Positions 54,330-63,668 of a stretch of DNA of 64,000 nt are shown one piece after another. This DNA comes from Henricia sp. BOLD:AAB3569 (lineage: Eukaryota; Echinodermata; Asteroidea; Spinulosida; Echinasteridae), in assembly GCA_037783545.1 (NCBI GenBank), contig JBBELK010000463.1, forward strand, positions 186,001 to 250,000. The letters run 5' to 3'. A program made the translations under genes and the position numbers. Numbering within the stretch: position 1 is the stretch's first letter; the number at the start of each line of letters is the position of its first letter. The notes below the pieces were generated by a model, which saw only the letters and a list, made by a program, of their open reading frames with translations, had not been told where the DNA came from and ran no database searches.

Positions 54330-55269
54330 CAATAAAGTCATTTATTTGAAACTAGGGTCTTGGCTGTCAAATGTACATGTACATGTAGATGTAGGGGTGG
54401 GAAGACCCACTGGTACACATTTGTATCATACATGTACATTGTATGCAATGACCCAATTTTGTTTTTCATGAGTTGACAAGAAATACCTGACTCGAAGCGT
54501 TGATAGCAATGGTAACAAACACCACATGAATTTATTTCCGTCCAAAATGGTATTTCAAGCTGGAAATTGACAACCGAAGGCGGTTTTCTAAAAAAGTCCC
54601 GTGCACAGGACTTTTTTACCATTCACTTGTACACAAAATCCGTATAGATTTTCAAGGTTTTCTGAAGCATTGATGCATCTCAGTAGCTAAAATTTCGTCA
54701 GGCTAGTTTACCAACATTCTTATTCCACGAATCTGTAAAAAGTTTCATCTTGCAAATGATACATCTAGCCTACCTGGTACATGTACAATCTACCATGCTA
54801 CATGTATCAAAGTCCAGTGTATGACATCACTCATAGTGACTTTATTGATCTTTATATTACAGATGCACACTTTAATTTTATCATTTGTTCTGCTATTATG
54901 ATAAATGTCACACCTGCAAAAGTCCTGCATGTACAATAGATTTGTCAAAACGCTAACAAAGTAACAAGATTTCAGTATGTGTGTTCTTAATGTATGTTCT
55001 AAAACCGTTGTTGATAATATGAAGCCCATTAATACAGCATTTATTTTCCTTTTGACTCCTAAAAGGGGATATAAATTAGCTAAATTAATCAAGGGGTTGT
55101 TTGGTAAGGTTGAGGTTTTTGCTAGTGTTTACAAGGTGTCAACAAGGCTACTCAGTCCAAGGGCATTGTTATGTTGGTAGTGGGAGATTCTGTTGCAGTG
55201 TGGTGGCATTCCATTGACAGTTGGGAGAATTTAGTGCCAATCACACCCAAGCAAGAACTCTTGGCCAGT
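54330..55269. other. No feature seen
   Basis: Intron with some ACATGT palindromes. Open frames without domains. Confidence 0.4.
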
Positions 55270-55308
55270 GTTGAGTCATGGAGGAAGAAACTTCCTCCAT
55301 GGTTGAGT
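55270..55308. mobile_element. Candidate P-type excision footprint 4
   Basis: GTTGAGT, a 25-bp centre (55277-55301), then GTTGAGT. The centre starts CATGGAGGAAGAAAC and ends CTTCCTCCATG: two opposed tips of the P-like terminal repeat with no interior. The 7-bp duplication is perfect. Confidence 0.75.
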
Positions 55309-55324
55309 ACAGAGTTCTGATATG

Positions 55325-55747
55325 AGTCTTTCCACTGTAAAGTGGGCATTTTGGCAACACAGACCATATTTTCCAGAAAATACCTTTGTCTGGTCTCAAA
55401 ATAAAAGAAATCAGTTTAAGTTGTTCTGAAGAGATAACGTAGGCCCAAAAAGAGTTACAAATAGTGTGACAACATGCCTTTCTAAAAACCCTGTCTACAA
55501 ATTTCCAATATACGCCCGTAACCGGGACGGCATAAAATGTAACAAGTGTCTGTCCCGGTTATGAGCGTATATTGGAAATTTGTACACATGGATTTTAGAA
55601 AGGCATGTTGTTACACTATTTTGACCCTTTCTGGGCCCAAGTTATCTCTTCAGAACAACTGGAACTTGTTTCTTTTATTCTGAGACCAGACAAAGGTATT
55701 TCCTCAAAAATATGATCTGTGTTGCCAAAATGCCCCCTTTACTGTAG
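55325..55747. mobile_element. Foldback family C, full copy
   Basis: A near-complete palindrome of about 415 bp. Both arms read CTGTAAAG/CAGTAAAGG.., GGGCATTTTGGCAACACAG, TACCTTTGTCTGGTCT, TTGTTCTGAAGAGATAAC and AACATGCCTTTCTAAAA. They close in an inner hairpin at AAATTTCCAATATACGC. Confidence 0.82.
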
Positions 55748-56430
55748 CATGCAGTGGAAACTGCAAATATTCAAATCTTCAGTTATGTAGTACCTAAGGC
55801 GAAACAAAAATAAAAACATGTTTCGCGTCCCCGCCCGCTTCCTTTTTTGAGGCTGCCTGGATTTATTTTTAATTTTTTATTTCAAAAAAATGAGAAACAA
55901 ATATTAAAAACCACAACAAATCCGTCGGAAAATAAATACTTGTGAGTTTGAAGTCTTCTATACTCTCTCGGTGACTTTCTACATCGTGTAGCTACTGTAC
56001 CATCGCTAATTATGTCTTCGCATGAGTCTATATTTACCTGCAGTGGCCTAGATTAAATGCTTTTCGATCTTGCCATTGACAATTTCATTGGTTGAAAAAT
56101 TAAAAATAAAAAGCCCCGCTTCCTCTTTTTTTTTTAAAACCCGGACGAGAAACATGTTTTATTTTTTATTTCGCCTAATAAGAAATTAAAACTTTGCTTT
56201 TTCATTCTAAACTGTAATGAACAAAAACAAATTGGCCAACTGGGATTTAAAGGAGCGTGACCATATTTTCCCCCAAAAATGGATTTTGTTCTAACCTACC
56301 GGTAACAATGATATAACATATACCTCTCCAAAATACTATCCATGGGAAGAAAACAGGAAATTTGCAATCTCCAATACTGCTTTATTGTATTGAGCTTATT
56401 GTAACACAACATGCATACAGAAAGCAAAGG
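55748..56430. other. Repeat M fragment and AT-rich DNA
   Basis: 56249-56380 is repeat M copy 3 (TAAAGGAGCGTGACCATAT, CTCCAAAATACTATCCATGG). No gene in the rest. Confidence 0.5.
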
Positions 56431-57451
56431 GTTGAATCATGGAGGAAGAAACACAAGGAGTTCGAACGGCCCGCCAAGTAACCGCAAAGTACTTATTGGC
56501 CAATTAGCGGCCTTGACAGGCCCATAGGAAAAGCACGCAAGCCTTGCCCAGCACGATGATTTACGACCGCCATAAAACGGCTTTGTGTGGAAGGTCTGGT
56601 ACCGTGCATGGTCCACTCACTGGAGGAATGTGTTGTTGTGTGTGACTATACCCCAACAAACAACCAAACCAAAGAGGCATGCGCAGTAGGTACCGTCCAA
56701 GCGTGCAGGGTAGTAATTTTTTCTGATCGATGCGCAAGAAAAATTTTTACATTTCACTTTTTCAACTGCGAAAATCGGACTTCTGAAAGGTAAGATACGA
56801 CAAATTTTTCGCCGCACGTTCAGCGAAATATTTATACAAACTGGGGTTCCTAATTCTGTCCTTTTCGGGGATTTGGGCCGTTTTTTGCCGACCAAAAGTT
56901 AGTACCTTTTGTTCGTTAGGATGTTATCAACGTGTTCGTGTGCTTTGTTGGGTGATGCGGTGTGTTGCAAAAACGGGACGAAGTCGGGAAGAAAAGCCCG
57001 AAACCCGGAAGTTGAAAGTAAAACCATGTGAAATGGGTGATGCAATACATTGAATTACGATTTACTACCAATGAATACCAAGGCTCCTGGTGTTTTCCCT
57101 GTGTTTTATCAGGTTTATTGAAATGTTTTGACCGAAATACAAAACATGCACAAGACATGATGAAATTTTGGTTTTTAATACAGTCAACTCGTCCGTTTTT
57201 TTCTTCTTTTTAACATGAAACGAGTGAAATTGTTTTTAAGTTTTTCTTAAATTTGGACTTTCTCTGTAAAATCTCTTGTAAAATCTTGACACTTTAATTT
57301 TTCAATTTTGTGTTTTTATTCCCAAACTGGCTTTTTAAAATGTTGTTTATATTTTGCCAAGGCTATTCCTCATTGGCCGAATGTGGAATTCATTTCATTT
57401 TCCTTTTAAACATTTCATTTTTCCCGATTACCATTTTACCTATACATGTAG

Positions 57452-57616
57452 TATCTTCCTTTGTTGAGCCGGGAAAACTGCTACAACGCCAACCGGGAGT
57501 AAAATGTCTGCTCAGTGAAAAGTTCAGTCGGGACCCACTGGAGGCGTACTTCAGTAAGCAACGTGGGACTGGAGGTTCAAGTGACAACCCGTCTGTGCAG
57601 CATTTTAGGGGGACAA
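57452..57616 (+). pseudogene. P/THAP9-type transposase C-terminal fragment
   Basis: The frame reads CLLSEKFSRDPLEAYFSKQR and then GGSSDNPSVQHF. The pattern (S/T-x-K-F-S-x-DPLE-x-x-F-x-x-QR-x-x-GG-x-x-DNP-x-x-x-x-F) is characteristic of the C-terminal end of P-superfamily transposases and THAP9-like proteins, by recall. Upstream catalytic exons were not found, so the gene is broken or its other exons are too diverged to see. Confidence 0.6.
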
Positions 57617-58355
57617 TATGCTGGCATTGTACGTTTCTCAAGGTTGTGTTAAGGCTTCGCGTAAAAGTAACTGTAGAGTCCAAGACAGAGAGGATGATGC
57701 CAGCCTACTACAGTACTCCTCTCCCTCGTCGAAAATGAGTCGCCCCAATCATGGAGGGAACTACATGTACTACATGTACTCCATTCTCCAACATGAGTAT
57801 GCCCAATAGACCCTTATCACGGTGCGATCATCTTTGTCTTGTTCCCCATGGTACGTTATTGGGCACTATCAGTGCGTCGGCACTACAGTGCATGTTGTCT
57901 TCCGTTTTGAGAGAATCACTGTCTGAGCTGCAAGTTTTCTTGATCGCACTGCGCATATGTCATTGTGAAGCACACAATGAACAATTGCAACACGGGGTCA
58001 AACTATTATTTTCTGCAATCCTCGCATTGTGACAAAGGCCTATATTTGGAGCTTGGTAATGTTTAATTTTTTAGAACAGTGACTGTGTACATTTTTTTTG
58101 AACGACTAAAAAATACTTGTAATGTCCTATATTTACAGCTCAAGAACAATAGGGTGTGACAAATACACAAGAGCTTCTGTACATTTGAGAAACTATTTTA
58201 TTTCTCCACAATGAAACTCTCACCCGGAAGTACCGGTAGATTTATAATACATTATATATTTACAGAGAAACATGGTGCTTGCTTATGGTGCTATATTTTT
58301 GCATTACTGTATTTACCATTGTGAACATATGCAATGAAGTCTTTCAAATAATTTA

Positions 58356-58512
58356 TATAGACCGTATCAGATAGCTGCCATCTTGTGGGGCACCTTTTGA
58401 TACTTACAAACTGTTCAACAATGTAAGAACAATTATACGTGCAACCATGCATGTTCTCAAGGTACAAAAAAAACCTGCCCCACAAGATGGCGGCCATTCG
58501 ATACGGTCTATA
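58356..58512. repeat. Foldback within the P-like element
   Basis: ATAGACCGTATC..GCCATCTTGTGGGGCA at the left, TGCCCCACAAGATGGCGGCC..GATACGGTCTAT at the right. A MITE nested in the P-like element; flanks not resolved. Confidence 0.65.
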
Positions 58513-58540
58513 GTTTAACATTGTAATTAGAGTGAAAACG

Positions 58541-58827
58541 AAGAGATCAATGACGTCACTTTTTCTTTCCTGTGTGGTTTCGTATGCCTCAGGTTTCAAG
58601 TTTTTTGAATCACCTGCAGTCACCACATCCCACAGAGCAGCAACGGTGACAACAATAAAGTCGCAAAATTCTTGGTTGTCAGATAAGGCGACCAGTTGTA
58701 ACGCCAAGCCCAGCACACAAACTGCAATCGGGTAGCTTGCTGTGAAAACTGGGTGTTTCTTGACTACATCCAGTACAGTATTGAAGTATGCCGTGGCATT
58801 TTTATGCGCATCTTCAATAGTGAATGT
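58541..58827 (-). CDS. Exon-like frame, unknown protein, inside P-like element
   Basis: After a candidate acceptor (..CCCAAACAG|ACATTC) the - strand stays open for about 95 codons. It reads TIEDAHKNATAYFNTVLDVV, KKHPVFTASYPIAVCVLGLA and LSDNQEFCDFIVVTVAALWD. Composition looks protein-like. I do not recognise the family. It could be part of a transposon-encoded gene or a captured host exon. Confidence 0.3.
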
Positions 58828-59071
58828 CTGTTTGGGTCGTTAATAGCAGCTGTGAATAAAAACACATTTAACAAAACTTTAAAAATTTGCTTAACAAAAG
58901 GTTTGGTACGACTCCAACAGCAGTTGGGTGCCAACTTTGTTTAAAGTGTCAACAATAAGTTGGCATACACCATAGTTGGGGCATATTAAACAGGAATGTT
59001 GAAGGTGGGAGAAGCACACTGACAATTTGATTGCAAAATTAATATGTCCTGCTTTTTTGGGGAGTAAAGTT

Positions 59072-59265
59072 TCAGCATAATTTAATATCTTGCTTGTGGG
59101 TTTTCTTCTTGTCATCACTGGCCAGCGTAGCTGTTTTTGTTCCAGTTGCCCTATCTTTTTTGGAAGTTGTCTTCTTTGGACCGTTGCCAGAGGTTGACGA
59201 CTTTCCAGATGCTGCAGCAGGTGATGTAGATGGACTGCTAGCTGGCCGTTTGACCTGACGTACCT
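59072..59265 (-). CDS. Exon-like low-complexity basic segment
   Basis: After a candidate acceptor (..CATGTAG|AGGTACG) the frame encodes a Ser/Thr/Lys-rich stretch (VKRPASSPSTSPAAASGKSS, GPKKTTSKKDRATGTKTAT). It may be a linker between the PHD-like region and the next frame of a - strand gene. Exon borders are guesses. Confidence 0.3.
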
Positions 59266-59807
59266 CTACATGAGAAAGATACATAAATAATTTTTAAAAG
59301 CAATCATCATTTAATTTTTTTCTTCACCAATCTCATACGGAAATAATTTACAAGTCGGACGTCACATAAGCCCTCATTCACTAAGCCTATGGGACAATTC
59401 AGAAATATTCTCAGTTTTTCCTATAGTAAATCTTTCATATTTTTTTCCCTCTAAATTTTGGTTTTTTCATTAGATTTGCACTTATTGATGTATAATAAAT
59501 CATTTTAAGGCAAAATTAGTGACGTCCGAGTACTAAATTCTTACCAAGAAGACCAGAATTAATCATGTTTAAAAAGAGAAAGAGAAAAAAAATGCAGAAT
59601 ATGCAGATCTTCAAACTTTGTGTGCAAATGAGACTTGCTTGCAAACATTTCCTCTCAAAGTGTTACTTTAGGCCTACTCTCAAAATCTTTATTTTTTTCC
59701 GTCCATACATAGTTTGGGGTTTTTCATCGAAATTCAAATTTTCACTCGCCGATTTCCCACTTTTTACAGACTTATTGATGCTTCAGTTAATATTTTAAAG
59801 AAAAAAA

Positions 59808-60122
59808 TTATAATAAACTTCTCATCTCGTACGGAAAATGCAAAGGAAAATTACAACAACAATCCATTACCGTTATTTTCGGCAATTGCGGATCCAGAAG
59901 GACGACAGCGCCGACAAAACCAAGAGCCTTCAGGTATTTCATTTGCAGAAACGCCGGCACATGATTGTCATTCCAGTCCAGGAAAACTCCAAGATCGGCA
60001 ACGTTGCCGAATTTGGAGTTTTCCCGGACTGATTCGTAATGCCCCCACCACGCCACCGCGCACTGACCGTCATCACAAGCGATCATTTCGGTAGTTGACG
60101 GCTTCCCACATTCGCATTTCAT
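59808..60122 (-). CDS. PHD-finger-like ORF at the right end of the P-like element
   Basis: 104 codons from ATG. The start MKCECGKPSTTEMIACDDGQ followed by C-x4-WW-x-HYES resembles the Zn-binding core of PHD fingers (C-x-C..C-x4-C..H-x2-C), with S where the last Cys of the H-x2-C pair is expected. The rest has no recognised domain. It starts about 300 bp inside the terminal repeat, a normal place for the first gene of a transposon. A diverged or decaying accessory gene is the best reading. Confidence 0.4.
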   Translation of the reverse strand: MKCECGKPSTTEMIACDDGQCAVAWWGHYESVRENSKFGNVADLGVFLDWNDNHVPAFLQMKYLKALGFVGAVVLLDPQLPKITVMDCCCNFPLHFPYEMRSLL

Positions 60123-60437
60123 TGGCGTTTAGATCATCGTCAGAAATATCGTTTAAATCACTAAAATCAGAACCAGTTACCTGGTTACGAATTCGTCTTT
60201 CGAGTACGACGCCATTTTGTATCTAATCACGCTGGGAACGCGTGACGTCACGCACGAGTCAAGTACCGATCGCGCAAGCGCACAACGCGAGACAGTGTGT
60301 CGGTTGCGGTTAGCAAGGCCGCACGGGGTGTAAATCGTCAATCAGCACCAAGAGTTTTTATGGTCGCGGTACCAAACGTACAACCTTTGATCTAGGGCCC
60401 GTTCGAACTCCTTGTGTTTCTTCCTCCATGGTTGAAT

Positions 60438-62261
60438 CAATGTTTTGATTTAGAGATATTCAGATCGAAACGTTGACTCACCTAGAGCTTTCTATATGAT
60501 ATGTTGGAATAACCTCAAAAATTTCAATCATTTTCATATCGTAAACACAGTAATGAGTAAGTGTATAAGAAAATTGAGGTTTTATCTTTCCATATGTGGG
60601 CAGATTCCTTCTTTCACACTCACAGCACAACCTGTTGAATTGGGGAATGCCAGCACGGCCATGCCTTATGTGTTAAGATTGTGTACACAACCCCCAGTTG
60701 ATTTACTGATCAAGAGATTTTAGACTGTCCAACCACAGGACAGTTCCTGCATATGAGGATTGCCAAACTGGACCACTGATGACAGATCAAGGTTTTGGCC
60801 ATAAACTGTTAAGAAAACAGCTTCACATTCCTGAGAGGTACCTCAGTCTAAAGGCTGAGGAATGATAGTTTAATCTCTTGAGGATCAATGGCTGCTTATG
60901 TTCTAATGAAATCCTTTTGTTTGGTCTGCCACCTCAGTGGCCCCAATCTTCTCCCCCACCCCTCTGAAATTTCTGTATGACAGCAGTGACTCATGACTTT
61001 CAACCACTGCCAACAATTTTTGAAATGAAATTGTAGTAATCCCTTACTTTGTGTAAAACCCAGGGATGAGATTTGTCCAAATTTTTCTGGATTTCCGGAA
61101 TTTACCTGACTCAATATTTTTCTGTTTTTCATTGTGAAATCTCTGGTTTTTGGAGAATTTCCTTTTTTTTTTGTGTGCTCCGCGATCCACATTTTATTTT
61201 CTGCTTTTTTGCCCTTTCAGCGGGTCATTTTTTTTTTACGAGCGCCCTCAATTGATTCAGTAATTTTGCGAAGCAAACTTGTGCAAGTCTAGTCGCCACG
61301 CAAGTGCCATGACATACAGCGCTGTACCATGTACATGTATGTACTGTGTATATACTTGGCGAGCAGACCGAGACTGCAACGAGTAGCGAAGCAGACGTGT
61401 AGGCCTACCGGTACAACAAGTCTAATCCCTAAGCAAGCGCCATCTTTGCGCCAACTGGCAATTAACGGTCGTGCGTTGCATGTGGTTTGTGATGCGTGCA
61501 CGTGTGCAGTGTGTGGCTTTCGCGATGCGGCAAGCAGTGGGCAATGAACAGATTTTACCTTCCGCTTTACAGTCTTCAACGATCGTTGTTGCCTAGATTC
61601 TTTTTAATATTATCCACATTTGTACAAGGTACATGTATAGTAAATATTTAAAACAAAACTGGTTCTTGTGATACCTGGTTAAAATGTTTTTGACGTTGCA
61701 ATTTGCACGATAGTGGTGTTTAAAACGATCCCAAATCCCCGCCCCCTCCCCCAATAAAGCCACGCTCTTTCCGGAATTTTTGTTTTCCTTCAGTCCCACC
61801 CCTGAATGCTGAATCTGTATTCGGGTAGCGTTTACACTGCAAGCAACCTTGACAATTACAGGGTTCAACTCTGCAATTGCGGGGTTGAACCCTACCCAAA
61901 AGGGGACTTGAAAAAGGTGAATCAATCCCAGGTCTGATTCGCCTTTTTCAATTCACCTTTTGCGTTTACAGTTAGCGCCTACCCGGCTTCAATGGGCCAT
62001 GCACGCGCTCGCAACGATCCACCCGTACCTTGCTACACCACTGCGCTGAGCATGCAGCGCCCTGAAGAGATGAACACATTCACCACTTGAGGGCGCTGTT
62101 CAAAACAAATGCATGCAACTGTCATGGCCGTTATATCGACGTTGATAGATTTGCGTGTTAAGTAATCGATAATAGCAAGCAAATCATGTTTGGTGAATTT
62201 AAACCTCATTTTGGAATGACTTGGCTGTACTTTTACGGTGTTTTAGAGGGAAAAATTCATT
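60438..62261. other. Mostly featureless; partial element H copy 3
   Basis: 61805-61990 shares GTATTCGGGTAGCGTTTACA, GGGTTGAACC.. and AAAAAGGTGAATC text with element H, without complete ends. No gene elsewhere. A CTGAAGAGATGAACACATTC-type CG-rich stretch follows to 62150. Confidence 0.45.
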
Positions 62262-62370
62262 ATTTGTGTCCGGGCGGCCGAGTTTTTTGTCCGGGCGGAC
62301 ATTTTTGTCCGGGCGCTAACGGTACCTGTGATGATTTTGTCCGGGCGCATCGCCCGGACAAAACCGGCAG
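62262..62370. repeat. TTTTGTCCGGGCG-iterated cluster
   Basis: (T)TTGTCCGGGCG occurs four times on the + strand (62266, 62288, 62305, 62336) and CGCCCGGACAAAA once (62350) in about 100 bp. Boundaries unresolved; similar in style to elements I, J, K and Q. Confidence 0.7.
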
Positions 62371-62623
62371 TGGAGATCACTGCCTTATTTTTTATCACAA
62401 TCTGAAATTCCTCAATCCGTGACTGTTTAAAAAAATATTAGCCTGCACAGTATCAGGAAAACATGTACATAGCTAACTGAACTGAGTGGTACATCACCTA
62501 CTGTACAATGTAGACTTGCATCTCCTACATTTTTACACAGGGTCCTGCAAGTTTGGTTTTTGTTCAGTTTAAAAGTACTAGCAGTACTTCTAAAATGGGT
62601 TCAATATTTTCTGTTTTCTCCAG

Positions 62624-62900
62624 GTTCAAGCTGAGGACCCCGATGCTGGTAATTTCGGCCACGTCACCTATTCGCTCAGCCTGGGCTACGGGTCTCAACC
62701 CCCACCAGAGTTCTTCATTCACAGTGACGATGGCTACATTTGCACGGCTACTCAACTTGATCGAGACACCGGACCGACTTCGTACGAGTTCCCTGTACAG
62801 GCAATGGATGGTGGAAGTCTCAGCAGCGTAGCGCTGGTCAAGATAATGCTTGTGGATGTGAATGATAATAGGCCTTTGTTTTATCCGTCAAGCTATGCAG
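62624..62900 (+). CDS. Dachsous-like cadherin, second coding exon
   Basis: 277 bp, entered in phase 0 after ..TTTTCTCCAG and left in phase 1 at GCAG|gtgaga. It encodes 92 residues that complete cadherin repeat 6: VQAEDPDAGNFGHVTYSLSL, then ICTATQLDRD, YEFPVQAMDGG and the linker DVNDNRPLFYP. All Ca2+-binding motifs (DxD, LDRD, DxNDN) are present. It continues the first exon (17171-18973) without a gap in the repeat. The following exon lies beyond the window. Confidence 0.92.
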
Positions 62901-62995
62901 GTGAGAAATATGAATGCTTCTTCCACCATTTTTAGATTTTCGTGAGTTAATGTAATATGATGAATGTAAATTGTTGACAAGGGCTGAGGGAAGTA

Positions 62996-63130
62996 TTGGC
63001 CTTTTCCCACTAGTCAAAATCTCGGGGGTGGCCCCGTTGCGACTTGGGGGTGAAAATAAGCCTTGTTTCCCACTTCAAATTCTCCCCACCCCCTCTCCCT
63101 CTCCCCGCCCCCGCGCCATCCTAGATCCAC
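62996..63130. repeat. Terminus-like repeat with CTCGGGGGTGG words
   Basis: TTGGCCTTTTCCCACTAGTC at 62998 and AGCCTTGTTTCCCACTTC at 63058 resemble the ends of element I. CTCGGGGGTGGCC and CCCCACCCCC words surround them. A partial member of the motif-iterating group in the next intron. Confidence 0.45.
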
Positions 63131-63303
63131 CCCCGCATTTTGTGTTAAAGATAAGCTGTATGTTGTCACTTCGAACAACTTTGTTTTGAGCTTGTGAAGA
63201 CTGTCTACGCATAGGGAGTGTGTTGCGCATGTTATGGATGCCTTGCTGTTCGATTTAACAACAACCCAGGACGCACAGTTCATGGCACTGGATTGGCCCT
63301 CGG

Positions 63304-63409
63304 TATGGCGGATACACAGGACAGGAGTCCTCGGCTACCGGATTCGTCTATACACCAATCCGGTAATAAGGTCTTCTTCCCTGTACATCCGCCATAGCTG
63401 GGGGGCTTC
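63304..63409. repeat. Foldback of the TATGGCGGAT repeat
   Basis: Left arm TATGGCGGATACACAGG..CTACCGGATTCGTCTATA is matched by right arm CACCAATCCGGTAATAAG..CCTGTACATCCGCCATA. Half copies occur at 13616 and 63611. Confidence 0.7.
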
Positions 63410-63610
63410 CACTGATTGAACTGTATGTTTTTGTTGTTGCTGAAGCTGCATTTGTTTACTTCGAACAAGTTGCGCGTCTTTGTAGGGTTGTGTGCGCTAG
63501 AAGGCGGGCGCGTCGCGTATACGCGAAGGAGGCTCCGTCGTTCGTGCATGTAATGGATGAGCGCTTTTCGCTCTAACAGCAACACAAAACACACAGCCCA
63601 TGCACTGGAC

Positions 63611-63668
63611 GCCCCCAAGCTATGGCGGATATGCAGGGAGGAGATCTTAGTTACCGGATTGGTGTATA
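63611..63668 (+). repeat. Half copy of the TATGGCGGAT repeat
   Basis: CCCCCAAGCTATGGCGGATA through ACCGGATTGGTGTATA, about 50 bases nearly identical to 13616-13671. Confidence 0.7.

Larger units (their letters stand above)
56431..60437. mobile_element. P-element-like DNA transposon, 3,993 bp
   Basis: The element runs 56438-60430. Its ends are 32-bp perfect inverted repeats beginning CATGGAGGAAGAAACACAAG (to 56469, and from 60399). Both sides carry the 7-bp duplication GTTGAAT (56431-56437, 60431-60437). The tip resembles that of the Drosophila P element (which starts CATGATGAAATAACATAAGG), by recall. Inside is a + strand fragment similar to the C-terminus of P/THAP9-type transposases and, on the - strand, a PHD-like ORF and other short exon-like frames. 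No complete transposase is visible, so this copy is probably internally deleted or non-autonomous. Confidence 0.75.
18974..62623 (+). other. Giant phase-0 intron of the Dachsous-like gene
   Basis: Donor gtaagt at 18974 and acceptor ..tattttctgttttctccag at 62623 delimit 43,650 bp. Reading across the junction gives CFLQ joined to VQAEDPDAG, which restores the conserved A/B region of cadherin repeat 6. The intron is filled by the mobile elements listed below. Confidence 0.88.

Noticed and set aside
57310-57451. N-terminal part of the frame around the transposase fragment, starting at ATG 57349 or earlier
   Set aside because: Hydrophobic, low-information text without resemblance to P transposases; likely intron read-through before a splice acceptor.
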